Source of the DNA: Candidatus Hydrogenedentota bacterium
Lineage (GTDB): Bacteria > Hydrogenedentota > Hydrogenedentia > Hydrogenedentales > SLHB01
NCBI GenBank assembly: GCA_016215105.1
Contig: JACRLJ010000006.1
Coordinates: 69,030-125,458, forward strand
Length of the DNA stretch: 56,429 nt
Direction: 5' to 3'
Both the position numbers and the translations under genes were made by a program. Below, piece by piece: positions 27,055 through 35,829 of the stretch (position 1 is the first letter of the stretch; every line of letters begins with the position of its first letter). The notes below the pieces were generated by a model. It worked only from the letters and a program-made list of their open reading frames with translations. It was not told where the DNA came from and searched no databases.

Positions 27055-27996
27055 ATGGCAAGGTACTTGGTGACCGGGGGCGGGGGATTCATTGGCAGTA
27101 ACTTGGTCCACGCCCTGCTGGTGCGCGGCCAACACGTCCGGGTCCTGGACGATTTCTCCACCGGCAAGCCGGAAAACCTGGCGGATGTGCTGTCCGACAT
27201 CGAATTGGCCGAAGGCAGCATCTGTGACAAGGATCTCTTGCCGGCGGTGTTCAAAGGCGTGGACTACTGTCTTCATTTGGCCGCGCTCCCATCGGTTCCG
27301 CGGTCCATCGAGGCGCCTTGGCAGTGCAACCGAAGCAACGTTGAAGGGTCAATCAACGTTCTTCTCGCCGCGCGGGACGCGGGTGTTCGGCGAGTCGTCG
27401 TGGCCTCGTCATCATCCGTGTACGGCAACGCCGCGGAGATGCCCGCATCCGAGACGGCCCCGATAGCCCCCATTTCGCCCTACGGCGTTTCCAAAGCCGC
27501 GATCGAAATGTATGCGCGGGTATTCGCCGGCATCTACCGGATGGACATTGTCGCCTTGCGCTATTTCAATGTCTTCGGTCCCCGGCAAGACCCGAATTCA
27601 GCGTATGCCGCAGTGATCCCCGCCTTCATCCGGCGTATGCGGCGCGGAGAGTGTCCGCACGTCGACGGCGATGGATTGCAGGGCCGCGACTTTACCTACG
27701 TCGCCAATGTCGTCGACGCGAACATCCGCGTATGCGAATTCCCCGGACCGCTCGCAGGGACTTACAACATCGCATGCGGCGCTACGACCACAATCCTTGG
27801 AATTGCCAACGCTCTTAACGCCATCATGGGCGTAGACCTCCAGCCCGAGTTCGGCCCCCCGCGACCCGGTGATATACGTCAGTCGTACGCCGACATCTCA
27901 AAAGCGGAAGTGGCTTTTGGGTATCGGCCATTGGTGGCCATAGAAGACGGGCTTGCTCAAACCGTAGCCTGGTTCGATGGCGCAACAAAGGGGTAG
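27055..27996 (+). CDS. NAD-dependent sugar epimerase, WbpP/GalE-like
   Basis: 313 residues, extended short-chain dehydrogenase/reductase. Rossmann motif GGGGFIGSN near residues 8-16, Asp of DDFSTGKPENL that fixes NAD+, LAALPSVPRS, and the catalytic YGVSK (Tyr-X3-Lys). The wording of these motifs is closest to type-III UDP-GlcNAc/GalNAc 4-epimerases such as WbpP, which make precursors for surface polysaccharide. The start is set by GGGAGGA 6 nt upstream. The exact sugar cannot be assigned. Confidence 0.85.
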   Translation: MARYLVTGGGGFIGSNLVHALLVRGQHVRVLDDFSTGKPENLADVLSDIELAEGSICDKDLLPAVFKGVDYCLHLAALPSVPRSIEAPWQCNRSNVEGSINVLLAARDAGVRRVVVASSSSVYGNAAEMPASETAPIAPISPYGVSKAAIEMYARVFAGIYRMDIVALRYFNVFGPRQDPNSAYAAVIPAFIRRMRRGECPHVDGDGLQGRDFTYVANVVDANIRVCEFPGPLAGTYNIACGATTTILGIANALNAIMGVDLQPEFGPPRPGDIRQSYADISKAEVAFGYRPLVAIEDGLAQTVAWFDGATKG

Positions 27997-28000
27997 ACCC

Positions 28001-29050
28001 GTGTCGAACAATTCTCTTTCCAACGCATTTCGATCCGTCCCTCTCTTTCTCGCGATTCTCGCGGTCGCGGGATGCGCAAGCCTTCCAAACTCCCAGCGCA
28101 GTCCGGCGAAATTGAACGGTAGCCTGTGGTGGGTAACGCCCGATGACGCTCACCGGCCCATCGAATCGTGGAAAGCCGATCTCGACGCGCTACAAGCGCT
28201 CGATATCTCGCTTCTCGTCCTCAATGGCCCGTTCGTGGGAGAAGACCTCGCTGCAGGGCAGACCGATCCCATGGAAGCCTTCTTCGCGGAGGCCGACCGC
28301 CGCCATCTGTCGCTCTATCTGGATACGCTGTCGGCGCCGAACTGGTGGACCCTCACCGATCCCGCTCCGGAGGTCGCGCGGGCGCGGACGCGAATTCAGC
28401 GCCTGCAACAACGCTACGGCAAGCATCCGTCCTTCTCCGGCTGGTACATCCCATACGAGCTCTACGTATTCTGGGGCGCTCAAGCGGATCTTCTGCGCAC
28501 CCTCTACCGCGACATCTCCGCCGCGTGCAAGGAAGCCGCGCCCACCCGCCCCGTGCTGATTTCACCGTTCTTTATCCTCGACAAAGCCGGAAATCTGGGC
28601 GACTTCCGCTGGGCTACGCCAGAGGAATATCAGGCCTTCTGGACCGAAACGCTCCGCGCGACGAGCATCGACTGCGTGGCGCTGCAGGACAGCGGTGAGC
28701 ACCTTTCCTGCTACACGTTGGATGACCGCCGCCCCTTCTTCGCCGCAATGAAAAACGCCTGCAAGGCCTCCGGAAAGACGCTCTGGGCCAACGTCGAGAT
28801 GGGTGAACTGGACGTGGCCAGTATCGACGCCTACGTGGCCCGGTTCGGACGAAAGACGACCGTAAACGACCCTGTTACCGCGTCCTCGTGGCGCGGAGTG
28901 CCGGCGGAGAAACTGCGCGGCAAGCTGCGGCTCGCCGGCGAGTACTGCCCCACGGCGATTTCCTGGGGATACCGTGAGTTTGTCCGCCCCTCGCTCGGCC
29001 CAACATCCGCTCAATTGTATCAAGAGTATCACGCGATTTTGGCGCGGTAA
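28001..29050 (+). CDS. DUF4434-type lipoprotein, TIM-barrel-like
   Basis: 349 residues from the GTG at 28001 (AAAGGGG 6 nt upstream); an ATG at 27977 inside the epimerase gene is in frame. The N-terminus is a lipoprotein signal ending in the lipobox LAVAGC. The body matches the DUF4434 pattern: WWVTPDDAHRPIESWKADL, SLLVLNGP, GWYIPYELYVFWG, PVLISPFF and DCVALQDSGEH. DUF4434 resembles glycoside-hydrolase barrels with an acidic pocket; substrate unknown. Only 4 bp separate it from the epimerase, so they are likely co-transcribed. Confidence 0.75.
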   Translation: MSNNSLSNAFRSVPLFLAILAVAGCASLPNSQRSPAKLNGSLWWVTPDDAHRPIESWKADLDALQALDISLLVLNGPFVGEDLAAGQTDPMEAFFAEADRRHLSLYLDTLSAPNWWTLTDPAPEVARARTRIQRLQQRYGKHPSFSGWYIPYELYVFWGAQADLLRTLYRDISAACKEAAPTRPVLISPFFILDKAGNLGDFRWATPEEYQAFWTETLRATSIDCVALQDSGEHLSCYTLDDRRPFFAAMKNACKASGKTLWANVEMGELDVASIDAYVARFGRKTTVNDPVTASSWRGVPAEKLRGKLRLAGEYCPTAISWGYREFVRPSLGPTSAQLYQEYHAILAR

Positions 29051-29090
29051 ATACCGGATGAACGAAAAGCGCAAGGCGCCGGGACCCGGT

Positions 29091-29119
29091 TTGTCTAGCC
29101 CGGCCACATGGTGTAGAAT
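29091..29119 (+). promoter_or_regulatory. Candidate promoter of the CheX-like gene
   Basis: TTGTCT (29091-29096) and TAGAAT (29114-29119) with a 17-bp spacer. A 6-bp hairpin (GGGCGC/GCGCCC, 29133-29153) would sit near the start of the transcript. The leader to the ATG at 29230 is about 105 nt. Confidence 0.45.
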
Positions 29120-29229
29120 AGCGTCCAACTTTGGGCGCGCGAGGCTTGCGCCCGCGATTCACTGGGGTGTGCTTTGACCCGTATCGAGCCGCTAAGCGGA
29201 TTCAGATACCGAGGGAGAAATCCAATTCT

Positions 29230-29736
29230 ATGGAACCACAATCGAACCCGGCGGACAAGATCAACGTCGAGTTGGTCGTGCCGTTCGTGGGCGCTACGCA
29301 TAAAGTGTTCGAGACCATGATGTCAACCAAGGTTCAGCGCAAGGAAGTGCGTGTGAAAAACAACAACGTCATGCTCGGGGACATCACCGGGGTCGTCGGT
29401 CTGAAAGGTCAGATTGTTGGCACCGTGATGCTCAGCATGCCGGTATCCGCCGCCGCGAAGAGCGTCGGCCGGCTCCTTGGCGAAGAGGTCTCCGGCGGAG
29501 TCGAAAGCGAGACGCTTCGCGACGGCGTCGGTGAGATTACAAACATCATCGCGGGCCAGGCCAAGGCCGCGCTCAGTACCAGTAAGTATAAGTTCGAGAT
29601 CTCCACTCCGGCAATTGTTTCAGGGTCCCACCATGAAATCAGCGCCAAGAAAGGATGTACCTGCCTCGAAGTGATCTTTGAGACGGCGGAAAAGGAGCTT
29701 TTTTCCGTCGAGATCGCATTTGTCGAGGCCGTCTGA
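29230..29736 (+). CDS. CheX/CheC-family chemotaxis phosphatase-like protein
   Basis: 168 residues, start ATG at 29230 with GAGGGAG about 12 nt upstream, a longish spacing. The CheX fold is suggested by alternating strands and the motif DGVGEITNIIAGQAK near residues 97-111, which carries the E-x-x-N pair used to dephosphorylate CheY-P. The family regulates chemotaxis or pilus-driven motility by removing phosphate from response regulators. No other che genes are present; the pilus operon is nearby. The family call is fair; the role is inferred. Confidence 0.8.
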   Translation: MEPQSNPADKINVELVVPFVGATHKVFETMMSTKVQRKEVRVKNNNVMLGDITGVVGLKGQIVGTVMLSMPVSAAAKSVGRLLGEEVSGGVESETLRDGVGEITNIIAGQAKAALSTSKYKFEISTPAIVSGSHHEISAKKGCTCLEVIFETAEKELFSVEIAFVEAV

Positions 29737-29787
29737 TTCTTGAAAGCCCGGCTCGCCCGCCGGCGGCGCCGGACGACGCTGCTGCCT

Positions 29788-31524
29788 CTACGATCCGAAG
29801 AATGCCCTAAGCGCGGCGACGTACGCTTCGGCGAAAGACTGGCGCCAGGCGGGGTCGGCCAATCGTTCGCAATCCGCCGAGTTCGTGAGATTCGCCACCT
29901 CGACTAACGTTTTGGTTGGGATGAGATTGTTGCGTAGCACGCCCGGCACGTACACTCTCCCGCCACTCTGCCGTATCTGAGATCGAATCGGGTCGCCGTC
30001 CTGATGGACTTTGATGCGCCCCTTTTCCAACGCGTCAACCAGGGCGCCGGCAAAATTCCGTGAAAGGGCCTCGTCCCTACGGCAGTCGGACGCCGATTCA
30101 CGGAAGTACCGTTGTTCGCGCACTTCGGCGAACGTGTCGTACATCGTTCCTTCGTGACTCTCCTTCTTGCCCCGATACGCAGCCCCCGGGATGTACACCA
30201 TGGCCCCGCGTGATTTTCCGTCGTAAAGCGCGTCGCAGTGGAAGCTGGTGAACACTATCTTACGCGGATCGATCTTTCGCTTGGTTTCCTTCCGGTATAT
30301 TGAATTGGCCAGGTACCACCGCAGGTTCACGGAGACCACCGCATCCGTTTCTTGCTCGTCCGAGTTCTTGTAACGAGGCGTCGTGAGCAGTTCCTCATCC
30401 GTATCGTGCTCGAAACGATGGCTGCTGGACGACTTGTACTGCTGGCCGGGATCGAGCAGAGTCATATACACTTTGGCGCGCGTCGTAGTCTCGAGCAACG
30501 CTTTCACGCGGCACGCGATGTCGTAGTTGAGTTCGTCCTCGTACAACCCGTGTCGAGCGTTGTGAGCGCCGTAGTCCCGCCCCCCGTGCCCCGGATCAAT
30601 CACAATGACCACACCCTCGAGATCGTGCGAGCGCACTTGCCCCCGAAGGCGCTTCGCTTCCCGCACGCTCTCCTCGTAGTGTTTGCGCTCCTCCGTCCCT
30701 TCGGGGCGATAGCGGTCCGCCAGCATACCTGCGGGAATCTTGATCCTCTGCCCGGTGGCCATCGCATGAACATCCTTGATGCCGCTGCGCTTCTGGATCT
30801 CATCACACGCCTTGAGTATGTCCGCCGTATCCCGGTAATCCGTGAAGCGCACCGCCACGGCCGTAAACAAGGCCTCGCCCTGCTTCAGATGGTACACGGC
30901 GTACTCCCCTTCCCCATCTCTTCCGTAAGTCAATTCCCCCTTGGATACCTCGGGATCCGCCGGTGCTGTCAAACGCTTGGGTGTCGGCCGCTTCATTACG
31001 GCGGAAAGCAGTGTAGCGGGGAACGTTATCTTCTGCCCCAGGGTGAGGTCCCCCGTCTTCAGGTGATTGGCCGACGCGACCGCCTTGTAGTTGTCACTGC
31101 GGCCGGTTATCCACTGGCAAAGCAGCCCCAGCGTCTCCTGGCCGCCTTCACCGGCGAACGTGACCTCATGCGTCCAGCCCCGAGCGTCAACCACGTCATT
31201 CCTGAAGATGGCCAGAAGCACCGCGCGCTGCGTCTCGGCGTTTAGTTGGCTGAACGGTATCGCGGCGGCCGCCACCCCCTTATACACCGCCACGTTCTTG
31301 GGATCGGCCAAGTACTTCCGCAAGAACGAGTCACGCTCCTTGCCTTTCGGAGGACGGCACTCGAGGTACAACGCGCGCCCAACACGAATCGACGCGGACG
31401 CCCCCTCTGCCAACGGCGCGTGAGTCGAGGCCGATGCTGCGTATACCGGCTGCGCGCAACACGTCAACGCAATACCAATGAGAAGCCAGACGAAAGGCGC
31501 GGCAAGAAAGCCTCCGTATTGCAA
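29788..31524 (-). CDS. N-acetylmuramoyl-L-alanine amidase (Amidase_3) with LysM
   Basis: Cell-wall hydrolase cleaving the amide bond between MurNAc and the stem peptide. From the TTG at 31524 it has 578 residues with a signal sequence ending QPVYA. Two LysM-like segments precede the catalytic domain. Zinc ligands and catalytic residues: His in [11 protein letters not shown], Glu in YEDELNYD, His in TSFHCDA and Glu in LVEVANL. The start is uncertain: the frame is open to 31719 with an ATG at 31632, but codons upstream of 31524 lie in a dispersed repeat that does not look coding elsewhere. No SD is convincing for either. It follows the PilZ gene in the same direction. Confidence 0.82.
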   Translation of the reverse strand: MQYGGFLAAPFVWLLIGIALTCCAQPVYAASASTHAPLAEGASASIRVGRALYLECRPPKGKERDSFLRKYLADPKNVAVYKGVAAAAIPFSQLNAETQRAVLLAIFRNDVVDARGWTHEVTFAGEGGQETLGLLCQWITGRSDNYKAVASANHLKTGDLTLGQKITFPATLLSAVMKRPTPKRLTAPADPEVSKGELTYGRDGEGEYAVYHLKQGEALFTAVAVRFTDYRDTADILKACDEIQKRSGIKDVHAMATGQRIKIPAGMLADRYRPEGTEERKHYEESVREAKRLRGQVRSHDLEGVVIVIDPGHGGRDYGAHNARHGLYEDELNYDIACRVKALLETTTRAKVYMTLLDPGQQYKSSSSHRFEHDTDEELLTTPRYKNSDEQETDAVVSVNLRWYLANSIYRKETKRKIDPRKIVFTSFHCDALYDGKSRGAMVYIPGAAYRGKKESHEGTMYDTFAEVREQRYFRESASDCRRDEALSRNFAGALVDALEKGRIKVHQDGDPIRSQIRQSGGRVYVPGVLRNNLIPTKTLVEVANLTNSADCERLADPAWRQSFAEAYVAALRAFFGS

Positions 31525-31616
31525 GACTCCGCCCGGGCCAACGATGGTATTGAACGACTTACAAATGCTCTCTGGCCGCGCCGCACCAAAAAGCAGGCTT
31601 TCTGGCCGGATTCCTA
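31496..31616 (-). repeat. 121-bp dispersed element, copy A
   Basis: Read on the minus strand, this segment aligns without gaps to 41935-42055 on the plus strand (100 of 121 positions identical by hand count). It opens TAGGAATCCGGCCAGAAAG and ends GCCGCGCC. The box CGGCCAGARAG occurs twice near the 5' end, and the same box appears inverted at the 3' end. Positions 35-50 of the element pair with 106-121 (15 of 16 pairs here). It lies 27 bp past the PilZ stop and overlaps the first codons of the amidase. It may be a MITE-like element or a structured RNA. Confidence 0.75.
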
Positions 31617-31643
31617 GGCCTGTTCGGCTCATGAGTAGGCGGT

Positions 31644-32282
31644 CTAACCTTCCGCGTGGAGCTCTTTGAGCCGCCGCTGAACATACCGGGCAAGCGCGTT
31701 CGCCGCCAGCGGATCGCACGTAAGGAAACGAATGCCAAACAAACGGCCGCTATCCACACCGCCATCGTCCACTGCATTCATGTGGACCACCTGCCCCAGA
31801 ATCGTATGTATCGTTTCTCCGGGCAGGGATAAGGACATTTCGACCGTGGTGTCAAAATCGAATGGCGCATGGCTGCTAACCAGTGCGCCGCCCTCGCTCA
31901 TATCGAGTACATCAGCGTCATATCGGCGCACGCGAACTTGATCTTTGATCTGCGCGGTAAGATCCGTCGGGACGCGCAGCGCGCTCCGGTGCCGGTTGCG
32001 CCGCGGTGTGTCGGGCAAGCTCAGAATGATACCGTCGTTGATCTTACTGGGGCCGCTCACGACGACCGTGTTGTATTGGGTGTATCCCTCCGTGTCGTGA
32101 AACTCCAAATCGACCCGCATCCCGCCCAGCGGGAAGTTCCTGAGTGGGAAAGTCACCCGCACCGTGTCCGCGCCAACTTCGAGAAGCTCTACCAGAAAGC
32201 GCCTGCCACTCACCAGGAGCATACAGCGGTTCCCGGTGTAAAAATCAGACGTGACTTCGCCAGCAGAATGCGCGGTTGGCAT
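31644..32282 (-). CDS. PilZ-domain protein with YcgR-like N-terminus
   Basis: 212 residues. The N-terminal ~95 residues resemble the PilZN/YcgR flagellar-brake fold. The C-terminal PilZ domain has both cyclic-di-GMP motifs intact: the R-x-x-x-R pair in HRSALRVP and D-x-S-x-x-G in DMSEGGA. Predicted cyclic di-GMP receptor; targets unknown. It lies between two other cell-surface or c-di-GMP-type genes on the same strand, with a 136-bp gap upstream. Confidence 0.85.
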   Translation of the reverse strand: MPTAHSAGEVTSDFYTGNRCMLLVSGRRFLVELLEVGADTVRVTFPLRNFPLGGMRVDLEFHDTEGYTQYNTVVVSGPSKINDGIILSLPDTPRRNRHRSALRVPTDLTAQIKDQVRVRRYDADVLDMSEGGALVSSHAPFDFDTTVEMSLSLPGETIHTILGQVVHMNAVDDGGVDSGRLFGIRFLTCDPLAANALARYVQRRLKELHAEG

Positions 32283-32418
32283 CGTGTTCCTCCAGGAAAG
32301 GTAGTGTCGAATTCTAACACAGGGTCAAGAGACGGTCAACGCCACCAAGACCGCTCGCCACCGCGGCCCGCTCGAACGCGATTCGTATTCGCTCGCAAAC
32401 AGCGACAAGACCGCAACG

Positions 32419-33510
32419 TTAGTAGTAATAGCGGCCAATGGCGTCGGCAATGTCCGATGCGGTCGCCACGACCGGCGTAACGCGAAGGTTGGTCGCCAAC
32501 TCAACGTCCTCAATCGCGATCAAATCCAGAGGATTCGACATCGCCAAGGTAAGCTCCTCCGGCGTAATCCGGATAGGAATGCACGCGTGATGGGATGCGA
32601 GCCGCCCGTTAATCAGGCGTACCGCCGCGAGCTCAACGGTCGCGTCGTTCAACAGCACAAACGGGGCCTGCACCTGGGACGCGAGAACCTGCGCGACCAA
32701 GTCCTCCGCGGTGTAACCGCGCGCCACCAGGATCTCCCCGAGGCGGCGGTGCCGCGAAGTCTCTTGTTCAACAAGGGCCGAGTCCAGTTGCTCCTGGGTG
32801 ATAACGCCCGCCGTGACCAGGATGTCGCCCGTTCGCCGCTTGTGGCCGCGTGAATCGAGCGCCGCCGTGGCGATGTGTTCCGGCACGCCCGATGGCTGAG
32901 GCGCCGCTTCGGCGGGTGTCGCGCTTCTGCGGCGCAGGGACTCGATCTCCGCGCGCAAAACGACGATTTCCTGGTGCGCTTCCTCACGGTCGCTGAGAGC
33001 CTGCGCCAACTGGTTCGGCAGGCCATGGTCACCGGTGTCGGTGTGGTTCGGCAGGCTATGGTCCGCGGTGTCGGTGACGCTATCGCTATCGCCGCTCCGC
33101 GAACTGGCGCCTCGGGCTTCCGCCAGCTCTACCTCCAGCGAAGCCACCTGCTCACGAAGTTGTTGCGCGGTCCGCTCCAAATGAGCGGCGCGCCTCTCCG
33201 CTTCCTGTTGCGCGCTGCAGCGCTCCTCATAGACTTGCCGCAGACGCTTCAACTCGTCTCCCAGCGCCGCGGCCTCCTCCGAAAGCGCGCGATTCTTGAG
33301 TTCGAGAGACTCCAATTCGCCGCGCAACCCCGTGGTTTCTTCGGGTACGGTTTCGTCGCGCAGATCGTGAACGACCGAATCCAGCCGATCCTTTGCGCGA
33401 GATAGTTGATCGGAAAGGCCTTGCTGAGCTCGGGACACCTGGGCGTTCCACTCCGCAACGGCGGCCTCCAGGCGTACCAGGATATCCGGTTGTTGAGGTA
33501 GTTCCGGCAC
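32419..33510 (-). CDS. Coiled-coil protein with C-terminal MshEN domain
   Basis: 363 residues from the GTG at 33510 (AGGAG 7 nt upstream); the open frame reaches 33756 but the extra part has no RBS. Residues ~10-200 are a long Glu/Ala/Gln/Arg-rich coiled coil. A short linker includes a duplicated 11-residue unit (TADHSLPNH, TGDHGLPNQ). The C-terminal ~140 residues form an MshEN domain with two well-kept motif copies, RTGDILVTAGVITQEQL and RLGEILVARGYTAEDL, better preserved than in the DnaA-like fusion. No ATPase domain follows, so it is a stand-alone sensor or adaptor. Predicted to bind cyclic di-GMP; partner unknown, pilus machinery plausible. Confidence 0.78.
   Translation of the reverse strand: MPELPQQPDILVRLEAAVAEWNAQVSRAQQGLSDQLSRAKDRLDSVVHDLRDETVPEETTGLRGELESLELKNRALSEEAAALGDELKRLRQVYEERCSAQQEAERRAAHLERTAQQLREQVASLEVELAEARGASSRSGDSDSVTDTADHSLPNHTDTGDHGLPNQLAQALSDREEAHQEIVVLRAEIESLRRRSATPAEAAPQPSGVPEHIATAALDSRGHKRRTGDILVTAGVITQEQLDSALVEQETSRHRRLGEILVARGYTAEDLVAQVLASQVQAPFVLLNDATVELAAVRLINGRLASHHACIPIRITPEELTLAMSNPLDLIAIEDVELATNLRVTPVVATASDIADAIGRYYY
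33012..33077. repeat. 33-bp tandem duplication in the MshEN coiled-coil gene
   Basis: 33012-33044 and 33045-33077 are adjacent copies starting GGTTCGGCAGGC, 29 of 33 positions identical by hand count. They encode two copies of an 11-residue unit in the linker between the coiled coil and the MshEN domain. The reading frame is kept. Confidence 0.8.
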
Positions 33511-33938
33511 TGTGTGACTCCTCGCCCAATCACCCGTAAAGCTCGATTTCAGCGTTTGTTCCTCGGCCTGGTCTTGCGGCGGAATAACAAACTGCGGGTA
33601 TGCGTTAACACTAAATTCGGCAATTGGCCGGGACTGACCCCGTCTCTCGTGCGGCGGAGCTAGACGCGAAAAACGGGGTCTCTCCCTCACCTTGACGCGC
33701 AGACCGCTGAATTTGGACTGAGACCACGGCCCATGTTGGATTGAAGTATGCACCACGGCGCCAATCGCGTCAACCTATACTTCGCAGTTGGTTGGGATCG
33801 CCCCCGTCCTTCGCAAGACAGTCTTGTGGGAAACGCCGGTCCTGTCCCAGGCCTGGATGGTGTACCGTTGTTGCATCCACAGTTCACATTCTCCTAGGAT
33901 GGCCGTGCTCCAATCTCCCAATTCCGTACACGAAGCGC
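33511..33938. other. 428-bp divergent gap with several stem-loops
   Basis: No gene is supported. It separates the divergent MshEN coiled-coil gene and the phosphatase gene. Structures seen: an imperfect 14-bp inverted repeat at 33630-33686 (listed separately); GAAGTAT/ATACTTC at 33743-33783; and the palindrome AAGACAGTCTT near 33820. No clear sigma-70 promoter was found for either gene. Confidence 0.45.
33630..33686. repeat. REP-like imperfect inverted repeat
   Basis: GGGACTGACCCCGT (33630-33643) and ACGGGGTCTCTCCC (33673-33686) are inverted with two mismatches and a 29-nt loop. Short intergenic GGGACnGAC-type hairpins resemble the REP sequences mobilised by Y1-family (RAYT) transposases; that link is recalled knowledge and not shown here, since no such transposase is in the window. 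Confidence 0.45.
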
Positions 33939-35276
33939 ATGGACATTCCCAACTGGCGCCCCCTCAAACGCGCCGAACTTAGGCTGCGTCGATTCCGCAA
34001 GAAAGGATCTCAACCATTGAAACGCCGATTGCTCTATACGTTCGCGGCCCTTGCTGTGGCGGCGGTTCTCGTCAGCCAATTCAAAGGCAAGGTAGTCGCA
34101 TGGTACGTCGACAACCATACCGTCCGTACCACAGCGCTGCCCTCTTCCGGCCAGCCTGACCAAGTCTGTCTCACCTGGAGCGGCGATCCGCGCGCTACAC
34201 AAACCATCGAATGGCGTACCGCCCCAGCGGTACCGGACGGCTGGGTACAGTATCGAGAAAAAGCGGATGCCAACAACACGCCCGCCGAGGCCGAAGCCAC
34301 GCTCACCTCCGTCAACGACAGGCTGCTTCAAAACGATCAGCTCATTCACCGGTTTACGTCCGTGCTGCATGGGCTGAAGCCCGCAACCGCCTACCAATAC
34401 CGCGCGGGCAGCAAGCAACAGGACCATTGGAGCGACTGGGCCGAATTCACGACGGCGCCGGACAAACCGGTCGGATTCTCCTTTGTGTATATGGGCGATC
34501 CGCAGATCGGACTGGACAGTTGGGGCAAACTCATGCAGGCCGCCGAACAACGCTGTCCAACCGCCGCCTTCTACGCGATCGCGGGCGACCAAGTGGACAA
34601 CGGCAATCGGCGCGATCAATGGGACGACTTTTTCGACGCCGCTCGCGGCGTGCTGGATCGCCATCCCCTGGTTCCGTGTCTGGGCAACCACGACTACGGC
34701 AAGAGGCTCGCGCCCGAGATGTACCTCCAACTCCTGACCCTTCCGGAGAATGGCCCTAAGACTCTTCCGGCAGAACATGCCTACTCGTTCCGCTTTGCTG
34801 GCGCCCTGTTTGTCGTTTTGGATTCCAATCAAGCACTGAAGGAACAGACACCCTGGCTCGAGGAACAATTGGCGCAACCGGGTCCAACATGGAAATTCGT
34901 GATGTACCATCACCCGGCCTATTCCTCGAAAGGTACGCGCGACAATGAGGAACTGCGTCAACTGTGGACGCCGCTCTTCGATAAGTACCACGTGGACGTC
35001 GCGCTGCAAGGACATGACCACGCCTACCTGCGCACGTATCCTATGAAAGAGGGAAAACGTGCGCAATCTGCGAAGGACGGCGTTTACTACATCGTTTCCG
35101 TTTCGGGTACAAAATACTACGAGCAAACACAGCACGACTACGCCGAGATCGCTTTCACCAAGACGTCGACCTACCAGATATTCGACGTAACTACAGATCC
35201 CAATCGACTTACCTACCGCGCCTATGACGTTCAAGGGAACGTCAAAGACGAGTTCACGATCGACAAGCAGGGCTAG
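33939..35276 (+). CDS. Purple-acid-phosphatase-like metallophosphoesterase
   Basis: 445 residues from the ATG at 33939. An N-terminal basic stretch and a transmembrane segment (YTFAALAVAAVLVS, near 37-50) suggest membrane anchoring with the enzyme outside. A fibronectin-III-like purple acid phosphatase N-domain follows (VCLTWSGDPRATQTIEW). The calcineurin-like domain has metal ligands in YMGDPQIG, AGDQVDNG, GNHDYG, MYHHPAY and QGHDHAY. GDPQ replaces the common GDxH first motif, as in several bacterial members. Likely releases phosphate from organic esters; substrate unknown. Confidence 0.85.
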   Translation: MDIPNWRPLKRAELRLRRFRKKGSQPLKRRLLYTFAALAVAAVLVSQFKGKVVAWYVDNHTVRTTALPSSGQPDQVCLTWSGDPRATQTIEWRTAPAVPDGWVQYREKADANNTPAEAEATLTSVNDRLLQNDQLIHRFTSVLHGLKPATAYQYRAGSKQQDHWSDWAEFTTAPDKPVGFSFVYMGDPQIGLDSWGKLMQAAEQRCPTAAFYAIAGDQVDNGNRRDQWDDFFDAARGVLDRHPLVPCLGNHDYGKRLAPEMYLQLLTLPENGPKTLPAEHAYSFRFAGALFVVLDSNQALKEQTPWLEEQLAQPGPTWKFVMYHHPAYSSKGTRDNEELRQLWTPLFDKYHVDVALQGHDHAYLRTYPMKEGKRAQSAKDGVYYIVSVSGTKYYEQTQHDYAEIAFTKTSTYQIFDVTTDPNRLTYRAYDVQGNVKDEFTIDKQG

Positions 35277-35412
35277 CGCCATTGTCAACGACAACGCCGC
35301 CGGAAACGTAAATGTAACTGGTAGGTGGACGCTAGTGTCGATCCATCGAATGAACTCCGAAATACATCCCAGGTTTCCGAGTGTTGCCTTCTAGGCGCCT
35401 GGAGAATAATTG

Positions 35413-35445
35413 CCAACTGTCCTTGGGAAGTGAGTGGGCAGTTGG
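35413..35445 (+). other. Leader stem-loop before the small membrane protein
   Basis: CCAACTGTCC (35413-35422) pairs with GGGCAGTTGG (35436-35445) over 10 bp including one G-U, closing a 13-nt loop. The 3' arm ends 2-3 nt before the AGGTGAG ribosome binding site of the next gene. It could control translation or act as a terminator for the phosphatase gene; there is no T-tract. Confidence 0.45.
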
Positions 35446-35460
35446 GTAGGTGAGACAAGT

Positions 35461-35649
35461 ATGAAAAATGATCCAGCGATGAATTTCCTTGTCCTCGCGG
35501 CCGGCGTGCTGCTCCTGTTTCTTGGTGTGCGAGTATTCGATCGCGTCATCCACGCATTTGACGGACACCTGCGCCGGGACACAATGCTTCGCGCCGCCGG
35601 TGGGCTGATACTCGTCGTCGCCGGCTTGTATGTAATCGTTCGCTGGTAG
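35461..35649 (+). CDS. Small two-segment membrane protein
   Basis: 62 residues from the ATG at 35461, with AGGTGAG about 7 nt upstream, which decides this start over an in-frame codon at 35434. Two hydrophobic helices (MNFLVLAAGVLLLFLGVRVF and AAGGLILVVAGLYVIV) flank a short polar loop containing RRD. Composition and RBS support a real gene. No family recognised. It could be a small regulator or assembly factor of the inner membrane. Confidence 0.6.
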   Translation: MKNDPAMNFLVLAAGVLLLFLGVRVFDRVIHAFDGHLRRDTMLRAAGGLILVVAGLYVIVRW

Positions 35650-35829
35650 ACCGATCGCGTAAGCAGCCAACTGCGCGTCTAGAATGACTTCCCGCTTCTG
35701 CGTCCTCCTTATCCGCGACCCCCGCGAGAGCAACCGTGACTTTTGCAGACCATGCGGCTAGGATAGCTGCCGAGTCACGGAACCAGCGGCGCGTTACGTG
35801 CGCCGGCGCCGGTCTCTCAAGGAGGAGTA

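Noticed and set aside
35332-35733. 133-residue minus-strand open frame
   Set aside because: Opposite the small membrane protein, which has a good RBS and hydrophobic periodicity; the antisense product lacks features.
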